From positions 1 to 56,007 of the forward strand of contig JAQVYH010000004.1 of NCBI GenBank assembly GCA_029004515.1: a stretch of 56,007 nucleotides of DNA, in the 5' to 3' direction. The stretch is from Eubacteriales bacterium. GTDB taxonomy: Bacteria > Bacillota > Clostridia > Monoglobales > UMGS1388. The translations under genes and the position numbers were made by a program. This document shows positions 40,404 to 49,229 of the stretch, one piece after another; position 1 is the stretch's first letter; every line of letters starts with the position of its first letter. The notes under the pieces were generated by a model. It saw only the letters and a program-made list of their open reading frames with translations, was not told the DNA's origin and did not search any database.

Positions 40404-41368
40404 TTGTCATCCTCTTTTGAATCTGTAAGAACAGCCTCAAGAGATGCAATCGCAACCTCAAGCTGGCTCTCATCAGGTTCTCTTGTGGTGATATACTGAA
40501 GCCACATACCTGGAGCTGCAACAATAGCTGTAAGTTTATTATCATATTTACCTAAAAGCTTGATGATTTCATATGACACTCCGGCTACCAAAGGTAAAAG
40601 CAGTAGCTTGAGTCCCATCATAGCCCAACGATTAATATCCCAGCTTAAGAATGAGAAAATCAGTATGCTTATTACCATTACAATAAGCAAAAAGTTAGTT
40701 CCGCATCTCGGGTGCAATCTTGTAAATTGCTTTGCATTCTCAGGAGTAAGCTCTGCTCCGCTTTCGTAGCAATGGATAGTCTTATGCTCCGCACCGTGAT
40801 ATTGGAAAACCCTCTGGATATCCTTCATCTGTGAAACAAGTGTAAGATATACGAGGAAGATAGAAATTCTCACACAACCTTCAACAAGGTGGAGAATTAT
40901 ATTATTATCAGAAATAAATGATTTGCACCAACCAACAAGGAAGTTCGGGAGCAGATAGAACAAACCTATGCTAAAGAAAAGGGAAACTGCAACTGCGGTG
41001 TATATAGCAATATCCTTAATCTTATCACCAAACTTATCATCCATCCATTGTTCAAACTTTGATGGCTTGTACTCTTCATCATCCTCCAAATCCACAAGCT
41101 CCGCCGAATATGTCAGCGCCTTAACACCTGTTATCATAGAATCAATAAAGTTAACAATTCCTCTTATAACAGGAATTTTATTAAGCTTGAATTTTGTAAC
41201 TATTGAATTAACGGTTTTTTTATCAATAATAATTTCACCATCAGACTTGCGAACAGCGACAGCAATATGCTTTGGGCCCCTCATCATAACGCCCTCAATA
41301 ACTGCCTGACCGCCAATGCTTGTACGGTGAATGTCACATTTTGTTTTTTTGCAAGACATATATGCCAC
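40397..41368 (-). CDS. DUF1385 family membrane protein
   Basis: The 323-residue protein carries the DUF1385 hallmarks: SIGGQAVIEGVMMRGP near 17-32, the QYHGAEHKTIHCYE segment near 188 and three to four hydrophobic stretches. The function is not established, but the family sits upstream of prmC in many Clostridia, as here. It is the first gene of the housekeeping cluster running to recO, with promoter 41403-41431. Confidence 0.92.
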   Translation of the reverse strand: MAYMSCKKTKCDIHRTSIGGQAVIEGVMMRGPKHIAVAVRKSDGEIIIDKKTVNSIVTKFKLNKIPVIRGIVNFIDSMITGVKALTYSAELVDLEDDEEYKPSKFEQWMDDKFGDKIKDIAIYTAVAVSLFFSIGLFYLLPNFLVGWCKSFISDNNIILHLVEGCVRISIFLVYLTLVSQMKDIQRVFQYHGAEHKTIHCYESGAELTPENAKQFTRLHPRCGTNFLLIVMVISILIFSFLSWDINRWAMMGLKLLLLPLVAGVSYEIIKLLGKYDNKLTAIVAAPGMWLQYITTREPDESQLEVAIASLEAVLTDSKEDDKW

Positions 41369-41402
41369 CTCTTCCTAAATCCTACCATGAGGATTTCAAT
41401 CT

Positions 41403-41431
41403 ATTATATCAAACATTTACGCTATAGTCAA
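41403..41431 (-). promoter_or_regulatory. Sigma-A-type promoter of the DUF1385-prmC-ybeY-dgkA-era-recO cluster
   Basis: On the minus strand TTGACT (41426-41431), 17 bases, TATAAT (41403-41408), about 35 nt upstream of the DUF1385 gene. Confidence 0.7.
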
Positions 41432-41482
41432 ATCTTTTGAATAATTGGGGAAAAATATTTAAAAAAACTTTTAAAATATGTA

Positions 41483-41511
41483 TTGACAAGTTGATTTTTA
41501 TTTGTTATACT
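41483..41511 (+). promoter_or_regulatory. Promoter of the tRNA pair
   Basis: TTGACA (41483-41488), 17 bases, TATACT (41506-41511), 19 nt before the tRNA-Leu gene. Confidence 0.75.
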
Positions 41512-41530
41512 ATTCAAGCATTAAGGAAAT

Positions 41531-41616
41531 GCAGGTGTGGCGGAATTGGCAGACGCACTATCTTGAGGGGGTAGCGGCCACCGGTCGTGTGGGTTCAAGT
41601 CCCACCACCTGCACCA
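41531..41616 (+). tRNA. tRNA-Leu (anticodon GAG)
   Basis: An 86-nt class II tRNA: acceptor GCAGGTG pairs with CACCTGC, the anticodon loop TTGAGGG gives GAG (41565-41567), and it has a long variable arm, a GTGGG/CCCAC T-arm with TTCAAGT and an encoded CCA. Confidence 0.97.
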
Positions 41617-41677
41617 TTTCAGAGATTTTCGGTTGCATTCGCAATCGAAAATTTTTTGAAATCAGAACAAAATATAT

Positions 41678-41751
41678 AGCCGAATAGTGTAATGGTAGCA
41701 CCACAGACTCTGACTCTGTTTGTGAGGGTTCAAATCCTTCTTCGGCTACCA
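41678..41751 (+). tRNA. tRNA-Gln (anticodon CTG)
   Basis: A 74-nt tRNA: acceptor AGCCGAA pairs with TTCGGCT, the anticodon loop CTCTGAC gives CTG (41710-41712), the T-loop is TTCAAAT, and CCA is encoded. It shares a promoter with tRNA-Leu and borders the integrated element. Confidence 0.95.
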
Positions 41752-41792
41752 TATCATCACATCGGGAAAGATAGATTTTCCCGTACAAGCTG

Positions 41793-41818
41793 AAAAGCCT
41801 GAGAAATCAGGCTTTTTT
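41793..41818 (+). terminator. Rho-independent terminator of the tRNA operon
   Basis: Stem AAAAGCCTGA-gaaa-TCAGGCTTTT with a T run to 41818. A second hairpin GGGAAA/TTTCCC (41764-41782) lies before it. Confidence 0.9.
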
Positions 41819-41903
41819 CTTGTCCTAATATTTATATGTACAAGCAATATTTTCATCATGGACAATCTGTATATTTGTACGAAGGCTGGTTTGCGATTTT
41901 TTT

Positions 41904-41970
41904 ATGCACCCATGTCCAAACTTTAACACGTTTCCTGCTTGTCTTCCGAGAAAAAATGCACCCATGTCCA
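41904..41970. repeat. Pair of 15-bp direct repeats at the edge of the integrated element
   Basis: ATGCACCCATGTCCA occurs at 41904-41918 and again at 41956-41970, a period of 52. It lies between the tRNA terminator and the recombinase stop, where an attachment site or recombinase-binding site is expected. No function is proven. Confidence 0.75.
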
Positions 41971-41990
41971 TCTTTTACATATTTTTTAGA

Positions 41991-43622
41991 TTATTCGGCA
42001 TCATAATATTTTTTTAAACGTGAGTCTACATGGATTTTCTGCCCATCGCGGAACTTGACCGCCACATCATTTTTGGCGTGTATGGTTATGGACTCCACCG
42101 TTGCCCGGAATAATGGTTCGTCAAAGCATTCCAGTAAGTTTTTGCGTTCCCGTACCGCTTGTATAAATTTCATCATGCCATGCCGCTTGGTCTGTTGGCA
42201 CTGCCTTTCGTGCTCCAGAGTGGCGAGGCGTTCCTTGAAAGAATTATATCTTCCAGTCAATTCTGTATATTGCCTTGTATATTCCGCTTGGTCGCGGAGG
42301 GTTCGGGCGTTGTCGTTTACTAAATCGGATATTTGTGCGTAAATCCCGGCGGCGCGTTCCTTGAGCATGGTTTCTTCATTATCAAATGCGGTAGTGTCCG
42401 CTAATAAATCCAATATAGGTTCAAGGGCGGTTATGTAGCGTTCACGTTCAGTGACGACTTGGTTAAATGCCAATATAAACGCCAGCCTCAATTCTTCCTC
42501 CAAAATATTGACGGATGGGCAGGTTGTTCCGCGTTCCTTGTATTTGCCGCCGCATTGCCAAACTTGGCGGGAGGCTTTTTTGCCGTTTTCCGTTGTGCGC
42601 CAAGTGCGCCTACCATATACTGAGCCGCAGTCCGGGCAGAATATCTTACCGGAAAAGCAACTGATATTACTTCTGCCTGATCCAAAACCGCCATTGCGCT
42701 CTATTTCCGCTTGTACCAAGTCAAAAACCTCTGCCGTGACGATTCCCGGATGCGAGTTTTCAACGTAATATTGCTCCACTTGCCCTTCGTTTTTTACCAT
42801 TTTCTTGGTTAGATAATCGGCGCAGAATGTTTTTTGCAAAAGTGCATCGCCTTTGTAGCGTTCGTTGGTTAATATACTTTTTATAGTAGAAACCGCCCAC
42901 ACAGTTTTACTGCTGGGCGTTGGAATGCCTCGTCCGGTCAGTGTATTGCAAATCTGCCGTATAGTAGAACCATTAAGGTACATCTGATAAATTTCCCTCA
43001 CTATTTTCGCTTCGGACTCCACAATTTTAGGAGTGCCGTCCTTGCCCTTTTCATAGCCTAAAAATTGGCGGTATGGCATGGATACCTTCCCGTCTGCAAA
43101 CCGTTTTCTTGCACCCCAAGTCACGTTTTGGCTGATGTTTCTTGACTCCTCCTGCGCGATGCTGGACATAATTGTCACCAGCAGCTCACCCTTGCCGTCA
43201 AACGTCCAAATCTGCTCCTTCTCGAAATAGCACTCCACACCTTTTTCTTTAAAAGTGCGGATGGTGTTTAAGCTGTCAACGGTATTACGAGCAAAGCGGC
43301 TGATGGATTTTGTAATGAGCAAGTCAAACTTACCCGCCAAACCATCCATGACCATTTGTTTAAAACCCTCTCGTTTTTTAGTATTCAATCCAGAAATACC
43401 CTCGTCAGTATAAATGCCGGACATAATCCAATCATCGCGCTCAGCAATATATTTGGTATAAAAGTCCACTTGTGCCTCAAACGAGGTTTCCTGTTCATCT
43501 TTATCAGTACTCACGCGGGCGTACACCGCCACCCGGCGTTTTACGGTAGGGTCACCAAGCGGCGTGTTGTGATATAAATTCAAAGTGGCGGGAATTACTG
43601 TAATTTGAGGATTATTCTCCAT
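41991..43622 (-). CDS. Large serine recombinase (integrase)
   Basis: The 543-residue protein has the serine resolvase/invertase catalytic domain (about 29-180; nucleophile Ser38 in YARVST, plus the ITKSISRFARNT motif near 103), a recombinase domain (about 190-300), a zinc ribbon (CPDCG near 334 with later C residues) and a C-terminal coiled coil (about 430-490). Such enzymes insert and excise phages and other elements at att sites. The start overlaps the stop of the other recombinase gene by 11 nt, so they are co-expressed. Confidence 0.92.
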   Translation of the reverse strand: MENNPQITVIPATLNLYHNTPLGDPTVKRRVAVYARVSTDKDEQETSFEAQVDFYTKYIAERDDWIMSGIYTDEGISGLNTKKREGFKQMVMDGLAGKFDLLITKSISRFARNTVDSLNTIRTFKEKGVECYFEKEQIWTFDGKGELLVTIMSSIAQEESRNISQNVTWGARKRFADGKVSMPYRQFLGYEKGKDGTPKIVESEAKIVREIYQMYLNGSTIRQICNTLTGRGIPTPSSKTVWAVSTIKSILTNERYKGDALLQKTFCADYLTKKMVKNEGQVEQYYVENSHPGIVTAEVFDLVQAEIERNGGFGSGRSNISCFSGKIFCPDCGSVYGRRTWRTTENGKKASRQVWQCGGKYKERGTTCPSVNILEEELRLAFILAFNQVVTERERYITALEPILDLLADTTAFDNEETMLKERAAGIYAQISDLVNDNARTLRDQAEYTRQYTELTGRYNSFKERLATLEHERQCQQTKRHGMMKFIQAVRERKNLLECFDEPLFRATVESITIHAKNDVAVKFRDGQKIHVDSRLKKYYDAE

Positions 43623-44895
43623 TTTGTTTCACCCTTTCCTGTTCATATCTCTTTTGCCGTGCCGCCTCCCGCATTTCGGGAGTCCATGCCTCGCGGCGAG
43701 ACGGATTTTGCCATTCAATAACCGTTGCATCGCCGTTCTTCAAACGAAAGTGCAGGATATTATGCTCCGGAACAGTTATTTTTTCAATAATATCCAATCC
43801 GCCAACATCAGCAACGATGCGGTCTAAAATGTCCTCCGGAATTTGCTGAGAAGCACACTCGGCTTTTCCATAAGTATTAAATGTTTCGCATATCCACACA
43901 ATTTTTTCGTACTTAGTACCAGCGTTATTATGTTTGCGCCTATAATACGAACCACATTTGCCGCAACGGATGAGTCCGGTATATGTGTAATTTCCCGTGG
44001 ATTGAAGTGGTTTGTGCGCCTTCGCCCGACGTTTTATTTCAGCTTGAACCGCATCGAAAGTAACTTTATCGATTATCGGTTCGTGGCTATTTTTAACGTG
44101 ATACTGCGGCAGTTGACCCACGTTTTTAACAAGGCGTTTTGTGATATGATTATCCACAAAGCTTTTTTGCAGGAGCAAACTTCCTGTGTACTTTTCATTT
44201 CGCAATAGTTTTGACAATCCGCTTGTGCTAATTTTTATGCCTTGCCCCCGGTATTTTTTGCAGATGGCTACAATGCCCATGCCGCTTAAATAATCATTAA
44301 ATAGTGCCTTTACTACATCTGCCTCATCTGGGATAATTAGTAGCTTACCGTCCACCAAATGATAACCCAGCATTTTCATGCTGGACACTTTACCGTCGCG
44401 GAAATCTTTCCTTATGCGCCACTTCACGTTTTCGGATGCCGAGCGTGATTCCTCCTGTGCATATGATGCCAGCAGTGTAAGCAGGAACTCACCTTCAGCC
44501 GACAGCGAATAAATGTTTTCTTCCTCGAAAAAAATATCCACCCCAAGTGCCTTTAATTCCCGCACCGACTCCAAGGTGGTGACAGTATTTCTGGCTAATC
44601 TTGAGATGGATTTTGTGATAATCATTTCTATTTCCCCAGCGCGGCACTTGTCCAGCATTTCCTGAAATCCGGGGCGGTTCTCTTTTGTCCCTGTGTAAGC
44701 CTCATCTGCAAAAACTCCGACATATTCCCATTCCTTGTGTTTACTGATTAAATTGGAATAATAACTGACCTGCGCCGATAATGAGTGCAGCATGGTTTCT
44801 TTACCGGAAGAGACTCTCGCATACGCCCCCACTTTTTTGCGCTTTGGCGGCGGTGGCAGCGGCTTTATTTTGTGTATTTTCATTTTGGTTTGCAC
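43612..44895 (-). CDS. Second large serine recombinase, tandem partner
   Basis: The 427-residue product again has YARVSS with nucleophile Ser29, ITKSISRLARNT near 97, the recombinase domain (about 175-285) and a zinc ribbon (CGKCGSYYRR near 318), but a much shorter C-terminus without the long coiled coil. It differs clearly from its neighbour, so this is not a recent duplication. A pair of unlike serine recombinases could act together in integration or excision. An SD (AAAGGAGGTG) precedes the ATG. Confidence 0.92.
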   Translation of the reverse strand: MQTKMKIHKIKPLPPPPKRKKVGAYARVSSGKETMLHSLSAQVSYYSNLISKHKEWEYVGVFADEAYTGTKENRPGFQEMLDKCRAGEIEMIITKSISRLARNTVTTLESVRELKALGVDIFFEEENIYSLSAEGEFLLTLLASYAQEESRSASENVKWRIRKDFRDGKVSSMKMLGYHLVDGKLLIIPDEADVVKALFNDYLSGMGIVAICKKYRGQGIKISTSGLSKLLRNEKYTGSLLLQKSFVDNHITKRLVKNVGQLPQYHVKNSHEPIIDKVTFDAVQAEIKRRAKAHKPLQSTGNYTYTGLIRCGKCGSYYRRKHNNAGTKYEKIVWICETFNTYGKAECASQQIPEDILDRIVADVGGLDIIEKITVPEHNILHFRLKNGDATVIEWQNPSRREAWTPEMREAARQKRYEQERVKQNGE

Positions 44896-44971
44896 CTCCT
44901 TTTCCTACTGACATTATACCTCTAAAAGCCTTATAATTCAAGCATTACAGGCACTTTTCAACCCTCGAAGA

Positions 44972-45154
44972 TTATCCACCATGACGTGGTTTTGGCGGCA
45001 TGACCGAATGAATAACCGGGCGGTAACAATCGACATACATTTTGTCTGCTTTCATAAAATCTTGCCTGTCAATAATGCCGCATTCCAGCATTTCCCGCAC
45101 CAAAGCCATCGCCATACCATAATCTATCTCATTTTGAAACTGTTCTTTATTCAC
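44972..45154 (-). CDS. Small SHOCT-like protein of the recombinase cassette
   Basis: The 60-residue product has a short helical hairpin (YGMAMALVREMLECGIIDRQDF) resembling the SHOCT motif, then a Pro-rich tail. Its start overlaps the end of the HTH/zinc-finger gene by 8 nt. Small genes of this kind often sit beside serine recombinases in clostridial elements (from memory). Function unknown. Confidence 0.6.
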   Translation of the reverse strand: MNKEQFQNEIDYGMAMALVREMLECGIIDRQDFMKADKMYVDCYRPVIHSVMPPKPRHGG

Positions 45155-45530
45155 CTACTTCACCCCACCTTGCTTTTGAGTAACATCTTATATTGCAATA
45201 TTTTCGGGTACGGTTGCCGAGGGTATCAAACTCCGCGCCGCAGTAGGCGCAGATGGCAATATACCCCACGCGGTTTTTATTCCAGTAAGCATTCCGGCAA
45301 CGGCTGTCACAGAACCGTTTTGTTTTTTTGTGAGGGGTTTGATCCAGCGGATTTCCGCAATTTCCGCATCTGTTAGGGGCATCCTCTGCAACAGTATTCT
45401 GACTTAGACGATGATAAAAGGATTTTATTGTGTTCTTGGAAATATTAAGCTTTTGTGCAATTTCTGAAAACGGTACATTTTGGGAACGCATCTTCAGTAT
45501 TTCACGCTTTTGACAATCCTCCAATTTCAC
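45147..45530 (-). CDS. HTH plus double zinc-finger protein
   Basis: The 127-residue protein begins with a helix-turn-helix of the sigma/resolvase kind (MRSQNVPFSEIAQKLNISKN, about 14-33) and continues with two zinc-finger-like units: CGNCG...CDSRC (56-82) and CAYCG...CNIRC (98-119). It is probably DNA-binding and may regulate the recombinases; a sigma-factor-like role is only a possibility. It lies 12 nt after the glycine-rich tail gene. Confidence 0.7.
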   Translation of the reverse strand: MKLEDCQKREILKMRSQNVPFSEIAQKLNISKNTIKSFYHRLSQNTVAEDAPNRCGNCGNPLDQTPHKKTKRFCDSRCRNAYWNKNRVGYIAICAYCGAEFDTLGNRTRKYCNIRCYSKARWGEVGE

Positions 45531-45542
45531 AAAATTACCCCC

Positions 45543-46652
45543 TTACCAAAAGACAAGAACCACACCACCGGCTCCACCTCCGCCGCCCGACCCTGCCGAA
45601 CCATTAGACGAACCGCCGCCTACTTGTGCGCCACCGCCACCGCCCCCTCCGCCGCCGTAGCCAGTTCCGGCTTGACCCGCGATTCCCATGCCTCCGGCGT
45701 AAGCCGCTGTTACTCCGATAGAGCCACTACCAGCGTATGCATCGCCCCCGGCTCCGCCATTCCCGCCTGATAAATACCCAACAACAGCCTCGCCAGCACC
45801 ACCCACACCTCCTGCTTTACCCGTGCCTGCATACGCGCTTTCTGTGCCGCTCCCCCCGCCGCCAGCCGCACCGGGTGAATTTGAGCCGCCTCCCGCACCA
45901 CCTCCGCCACCGCCGCCCCCAGCGGAAGTAGAGGATGTTGAACCAGTCCCTGTACAACCGATAACCCCAGCAGAACCTGCCGCGCCGCCATTACCGCCAT
46001 TCCCCCCTGCGGCTGTTGAAGTTGCCAAAGCACTATGCGAACCTGCGCCACCACCACCGCCTCCGCCTCTGCCAATAGTAACGGTAATGCTGTTTACATC
46101 TGTCAGTTCAAATTGAACCATTTTTATTTCCCCATTTTTTCCACCGCTACCATTACCGAAACTCGCGGACGAACCGCCGCCGCCCCCCGCGCCGTAGCCT
46201 CCACCGCCGCTAAAACCCAGCTTATTATAGCCAATTGCAACAGTTGCCCTGTCAGCCGCCGTGTATGAGTTTGCTGCGCCAGCGGCAGAACCGAATCCCG
46301 CGCCCTTGTAACGATTATCCATCTCGGTAAATATTGCGTTAAGAATATCATCGTATTGCTTGCCGTTGCTTAGTTCACCTAAACTTCTTGGAGTAATAAT
46401 AAAGCCGCCACCGCCGACTTCCGAGCCGTTGCCTATGTTTGGCTGACCGCCGATTCCCCCTGCGGAGGAGACAATACTCCCAAAAGAGGACGCAGTTCCA
46501 TTTCCACCCGTACCGCCGTTTCCGTTTCTGCCGGAACCTCCTGCGCCGCCGCCCCCGCCGCCAACGCACACGATTGAAATTAAGCTGCCAGTTACAAGTC
46601 CATAATTAGCCGGATTAAAAGATCCGTCCGTTTCAAAAAGTCGAACGCCCAT
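45543..46652 (-). CDS. Glycine-rich phage tail-tip/fibre candidate
   Basis: The 369-residue product has a short folded N-terminus (MGVRLFETDGSFNPANYGLVTG) and then runs of GGGGGG broken by short Ala/Ser/Asn/Thr segments almost to the end (GGAGGVVLVFW). Glycine runs of this kind build polyglycine-II helix bundles in some phage adhesins (for example T-even-type gp38). It follows the tail fibre-like genes as the last tail gene, so a receptor-binding tip is inferred. The proline-rich frames on the other strand are shadows of it. Confidence 0.7.
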   Translation of the reverse strand: MGVRLFETDGSFNPANYGLVTGSLISIVCVGGGGGGAGGSGRNGNGGTGGNGTASSFGSIVSSAGGIGGQPNIGNGSEVGGGGFIITPRSLGELSNGKQYDDILNAIFTEMDNRYKGAGFGSAAGAANSYTAADRATVAIGYNKLGFSGGGGYGAGGGGGSSASFGNGSGGKNGEIKMVQFELTDVNSITVTIGRGGGGGGGAGSHSALATSTAAGGNGGNGGAAGSAGVIGCTGTGSTSSTSAGGGGGGGGAGGGSNSPGAAGGGGSGTESAYAGTGKAGGVGGAGEAVVGYLSGGNGGAGGDAYAGSGSIGVTAAYAGGMGIAGQAGTGYGGGGGGGGGAQVGGGSSNGSAGSGGGGGAGGVVLVFW

Positions 46653-46663
46653 GTATATCCCCC

Positions 46664-46948
46664 CTATATCGACATAAAAAAGTCCTCTTCAAATAGAAAC
46701 TTTTCAAAATCTGATTTTACGTTTGCTTTATTAATAGTAAGATGTTTCAAATAAAGTGATGGAATGGTGATGCCCAGCGATGTCAGCAAACCTTCGATTA
46801 GTTCGTCACTAAGCAATGTTGCTTTATTGAGTGGTGTTCCCACTTCAAGGGGATTGTCTGCCCTTGTGATTGTAGCATAAAAAGGCGCACCTCCATTTTC
46901 CGGCGTTATAAGTACCCTACCGGGATTTTGCGGTATTCTGTCCTGCAT
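46664..46948 (-). CDS. Phage tail appendage/fibre-linked protein
   Basis: The 94-residue protein begins MQDRIPQNPGRVLITPENG and contains VGTPLNKATLLSDEL, a pattern common in small proteins next to tail fibres of clostridial prophages. The frame is open to 46987, but the ATG at 46948 has GAGGAGG at the right distance and avoids overlap with the upstream gene. Exact role unknown. Confidence 0.65.
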   Translation of the reverse strand: MQDRIPQNPGRVLITPENGGAPFYATITRADNPLEVGTPLNKATLLSDELIEGLLTSLGITIPSLYLKHLTINKANVKSDFEKFLFEEDFFMSI

Positions 46949-46961
46949 TTCGATTCCTCCT

Positions 46962-47336
46962 CTAAACTTCGCCCGAATATAACTCACCGCTGTACCAAAA
47001 CGCCGACACCATGCGGGATAACCAGTTATATATCAACTGCAAATCCCATTCCAGCACGTTTACTTGCTCGAAATCAAGACTATTTGTAAAGGATATTTCC
47101 CGCCAGTCCGGGAGTAATATAAATGTCTCGTGCAAAGTGATTATATTCTGTCTAACACGGTCAATTTCGGCTCTCCAAGGTATCGATTTTATTTCCCACG
47201 TTGTGGTATGGACAGATATTACATATCCCAACGAACGAAGGTATTCATATAGATACTGTGTCCACGATTCTATACGGTTTAAGTCCTCGAAATTCAGTGG
47301 AACAGGGCGTTCACGATCAAATATTAAATTATCCAT
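46962..47336 (-). CDS. Hypothetical phage tail-region protein
   Basis: A 124-residue protein with no motif I recognise; it starts MDNLIFDRERPVPLNFEDLNRIESW and is rich in Trp and Tyr. Small proteins of this kind occur between the hub and fibre genes of clostridial siphophages. Its start touches the stop of the hub gene (1-nt overlap), so it is in the late tail operon. Confidence 0.6.
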   Translation of the reverse strand: MDNLIFDRERPVPLNFEDLNRIESWTQYLYEYLRSLGYVISVHTTTWEIKSIPWRAEIDRVRQNIITLHETFILLPDWREISFTNSLDFEQVNVLEWDLQLIYNWLSRMVSAFWYSGELYSGEV

Positions 47337-48853
47337 CAGTTTACTCCAATCGCTTCAACTTCACATATTAAACCACCATCAAAGTTTAGCTTCTGCCGAA
47401 TTACGACCGCTGGGCGAATACCGCCGTAAGGGTCGTGAACGGTCACGAAGTCAGAAATATCCCGCGCCGGATTGCCACGCTCCTGCAATTTATACGAGAA
47501 CCTTCGCTTTGCCAACGTCAAAAGCCACGCCGCTGTTGCATTTCCGTTCGTATCCAGAACCAGCGGATTAGCGTATGCGGCAACACCCACAGGTTCGTCA
47601 ACACCGATGTCGGAGGCGGTATATACGAATTCATCGTCTCCTTGCCGGACGGTTAATTCCACCACGTTTATCTTTTCACCCACGGTGATTTTCGGCATAG
47701 CAGCCATGTTGTTAAAATCCAAAATATCCACCGATTCCTGTATTGCAATCGAGTCGAAGAATACCAGCACCCCATCCCGGTTTATATAACAGGCACACCG
47801 AGCCGCTTGTGTTAAAAGACGCAACGCCTCGCGGCAAGTCGTGTCCTCCTGAATTGCGCCGCTGACCATCCGGGCGGCTATATCGGGCGGCATTGAAAAC
47901 TCCAGCCTCGCACCGCTGTATTCAAGCACGGCGGTCATCGCTTGAAACAGGCTCCAAGATTCGGACACATCCCCACGGTATGCCACGTCAAGGCTGTAAA
48001 TTTTATCGTGGGCGGTAACCCGCGCCGTGAGCGCATCATCCTCGGCAGTTGCTGTGGTAAAGAAAAATTTACCCATATAAACCCATTCGCTGTTTATCCC
48101 AAGCCACAACGCCAAAGGCTGGGATTGCTGGAGGTAAGCGTAAATTCCCTGCGGATTTGCCATGTTCCAATCCTTGGATGAATTGTCCACCGTAAGGTTA
48201 AACTCAGTGGCTGGAAGGCTTGAAGCATCCGGCGAAAAAGCGGTCTCAAGGCTTGCCGATACGGTGTTATTCCGGTCGAACCGCAAAACCGCGCCGAATA
48301 ACACCTCCGCAACGCGCACACGGCGGTACGGCTTGGCAGTGGCGGTAAATTCAAATACAATTTTCCGGTAGTTTTCGGTCGGCATATCCACAAAATACCG
48401 AACCCCGGTATTTTCGACGATTGTTTGGTTTATCAACGTCCCGGTGTGATCGTAGGCGTAAACATTAAACAGGGCGGGATATTCCTCCGCTTTGTCATCA
48501 AAACAAATGGTAAAGCCCACGCTATCACGGTTTTCCTGCCATATGAAGGAAAGCTGCGGAGGCTCGGCAAATGAACAATCCGCGCCGGAAATAACATCGC
48601 TCCACCACCCGGTCTGCCCCAAATTTTCCGGCTCCGGCAGGATAAACGAACCGTCCAGCATCCAATAATCCCGTTCAAGTGATGCATACTTTCGACTCAT
48701 TTTTTCCTCCCGGTCATGGGTCTCCGATATTTGGGTCAATTCAAACGCCCCTGTCACCTCAGCACTTGCAGCATATTCCGCGCCCACATCCAGCATTTCA
48801 AAAACGGCAAGAATATCACAGTAACGCACATCGGCATAAGGATTATATGCCAT
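47336..48853 (-). CDS. Phage tail hub/adhesin-like protein
   Basis: The 505-residue protein sits directly after the distal tail gene, where siphophages encode the tail-associated hub or host-contact protein. It looks beta-rich throughout, with a central part resembling hub domains (FNLTVDNSSKDWN and VTAHDKIYSLDVAYRG, about 220-300). No peptidase or glycosidase motif is seen. The 11-nt overlap with the upstream gene suggests coupling. Function inferred from order. Confidence 0.65.
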   Translation of the reverse strand: MAYNPYADVRYCDILAVFEMLDVGAEYAASAEVTGAFELTQISETHDREEKMSRKYASLERDYWMLDGSFILPEPENLGQTGWWSDVISGADCSFAEPPQLSFIWQENRDSVGFTICFDDKAEEYPALFNVYAYDHTGTLINQTIVENTGVRYFVDMPTENYRKIVFEFTATAKPYRRVRVAEVLFGAVLRFDRNNTVSASLETAFSPDASSLPATEFNLTVDNSSKDWNMANPQGIYAYLQQSQPLALWLGINSEWVYMGKFFFTTATAEDDALTARVTAHDKIYSLDVAYRGDVSESWSLFQAMTAVLEYSGARLEFSMPPDIAARMVSGAIQEDTTCREALRLLTQAARCACYINRDGVLVFFDSIAIQESVDILDFNNMAAMPKITVGEKINVVELTVRQGDDEFVYTASDIGVDEPVGVAAYANPLVLDTNGNATAAWLLTLAKRRFSYKLQERGNPARDISDFVTVHDPYGGIRPAVVIRQKLNFDGGLICEVEAIGVN

Positions 48854-49229
48854 CAGCTGTCACTTCCTTTGCTGTAAACTCCAGCGATACATCGTGCCAG
48901 ACCGCCTCGCCGTTGCGGTAGGTAAATACTTTCATGGACGGAAATCCTACCTCAAACCAGCCCTCGGCAAATCCGGTCGGCGATGGATATTCCAGCCACA
49001 CAAAACTATTTGTACGGAGCAGAAGGGTAAGGTTCGCCGCCAAGCCGACAGGGAGGTAATCCCACTCGGCTTTTATAACCGCTCTATATCCTAAAATGTC
49101 TTTGACTATTCTACCCGACACCATCATGGTGCGCCGGGATTCTTCTTTCGCCCCAACGGTTATTTTTTTAATGCGCGGCATGGTAATAAAATCGGATTTA
49201 TCCGCGTTATAAATTACGATTCTATCCAA
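48843..49229 (-). CDS. Distal tail (Dit-like) protein candidate
   Basis: A 128-residue protein between tape measure and hub, the usual place of the distal tail protein. It looks beta-rich, with a phage tail-protein-like start (MDRIVIYNADKSDFITMPRI). Shorter than classical Dit (about 250 residues), so it may hold only the core domain. Starts overlap neighbours by 8-11 nt. Confidence 0.6.
   Translation of the reverse strand: MDRIVIYNADKSDFITMPRIKKITVGAKEESRRTMMVSGRIVKDILGYRAVIKAEWDYLPVGLAANLTLLLRTNSFVWLEYPSPTGFAEGWFEVGFPSMKVFTYRNGEAVWHDVSLEFTAKEVTADGI

Noticed and set aside
41531..41751. tRNA 3' end as the attachment site of the element
   Set aside because: Both tRNAs and their terminator are complete, the recombinases are of the serine type, and no copy of a tRNA end was seen in the element; the repeats at 41904-41970 are the better candidate.
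45737..46268. Proline-rich open frames on the plus strand
   Set aside because: They are the complement of the glycine codons of the tail-tip gene (GGN read as NCC) and have no SD.
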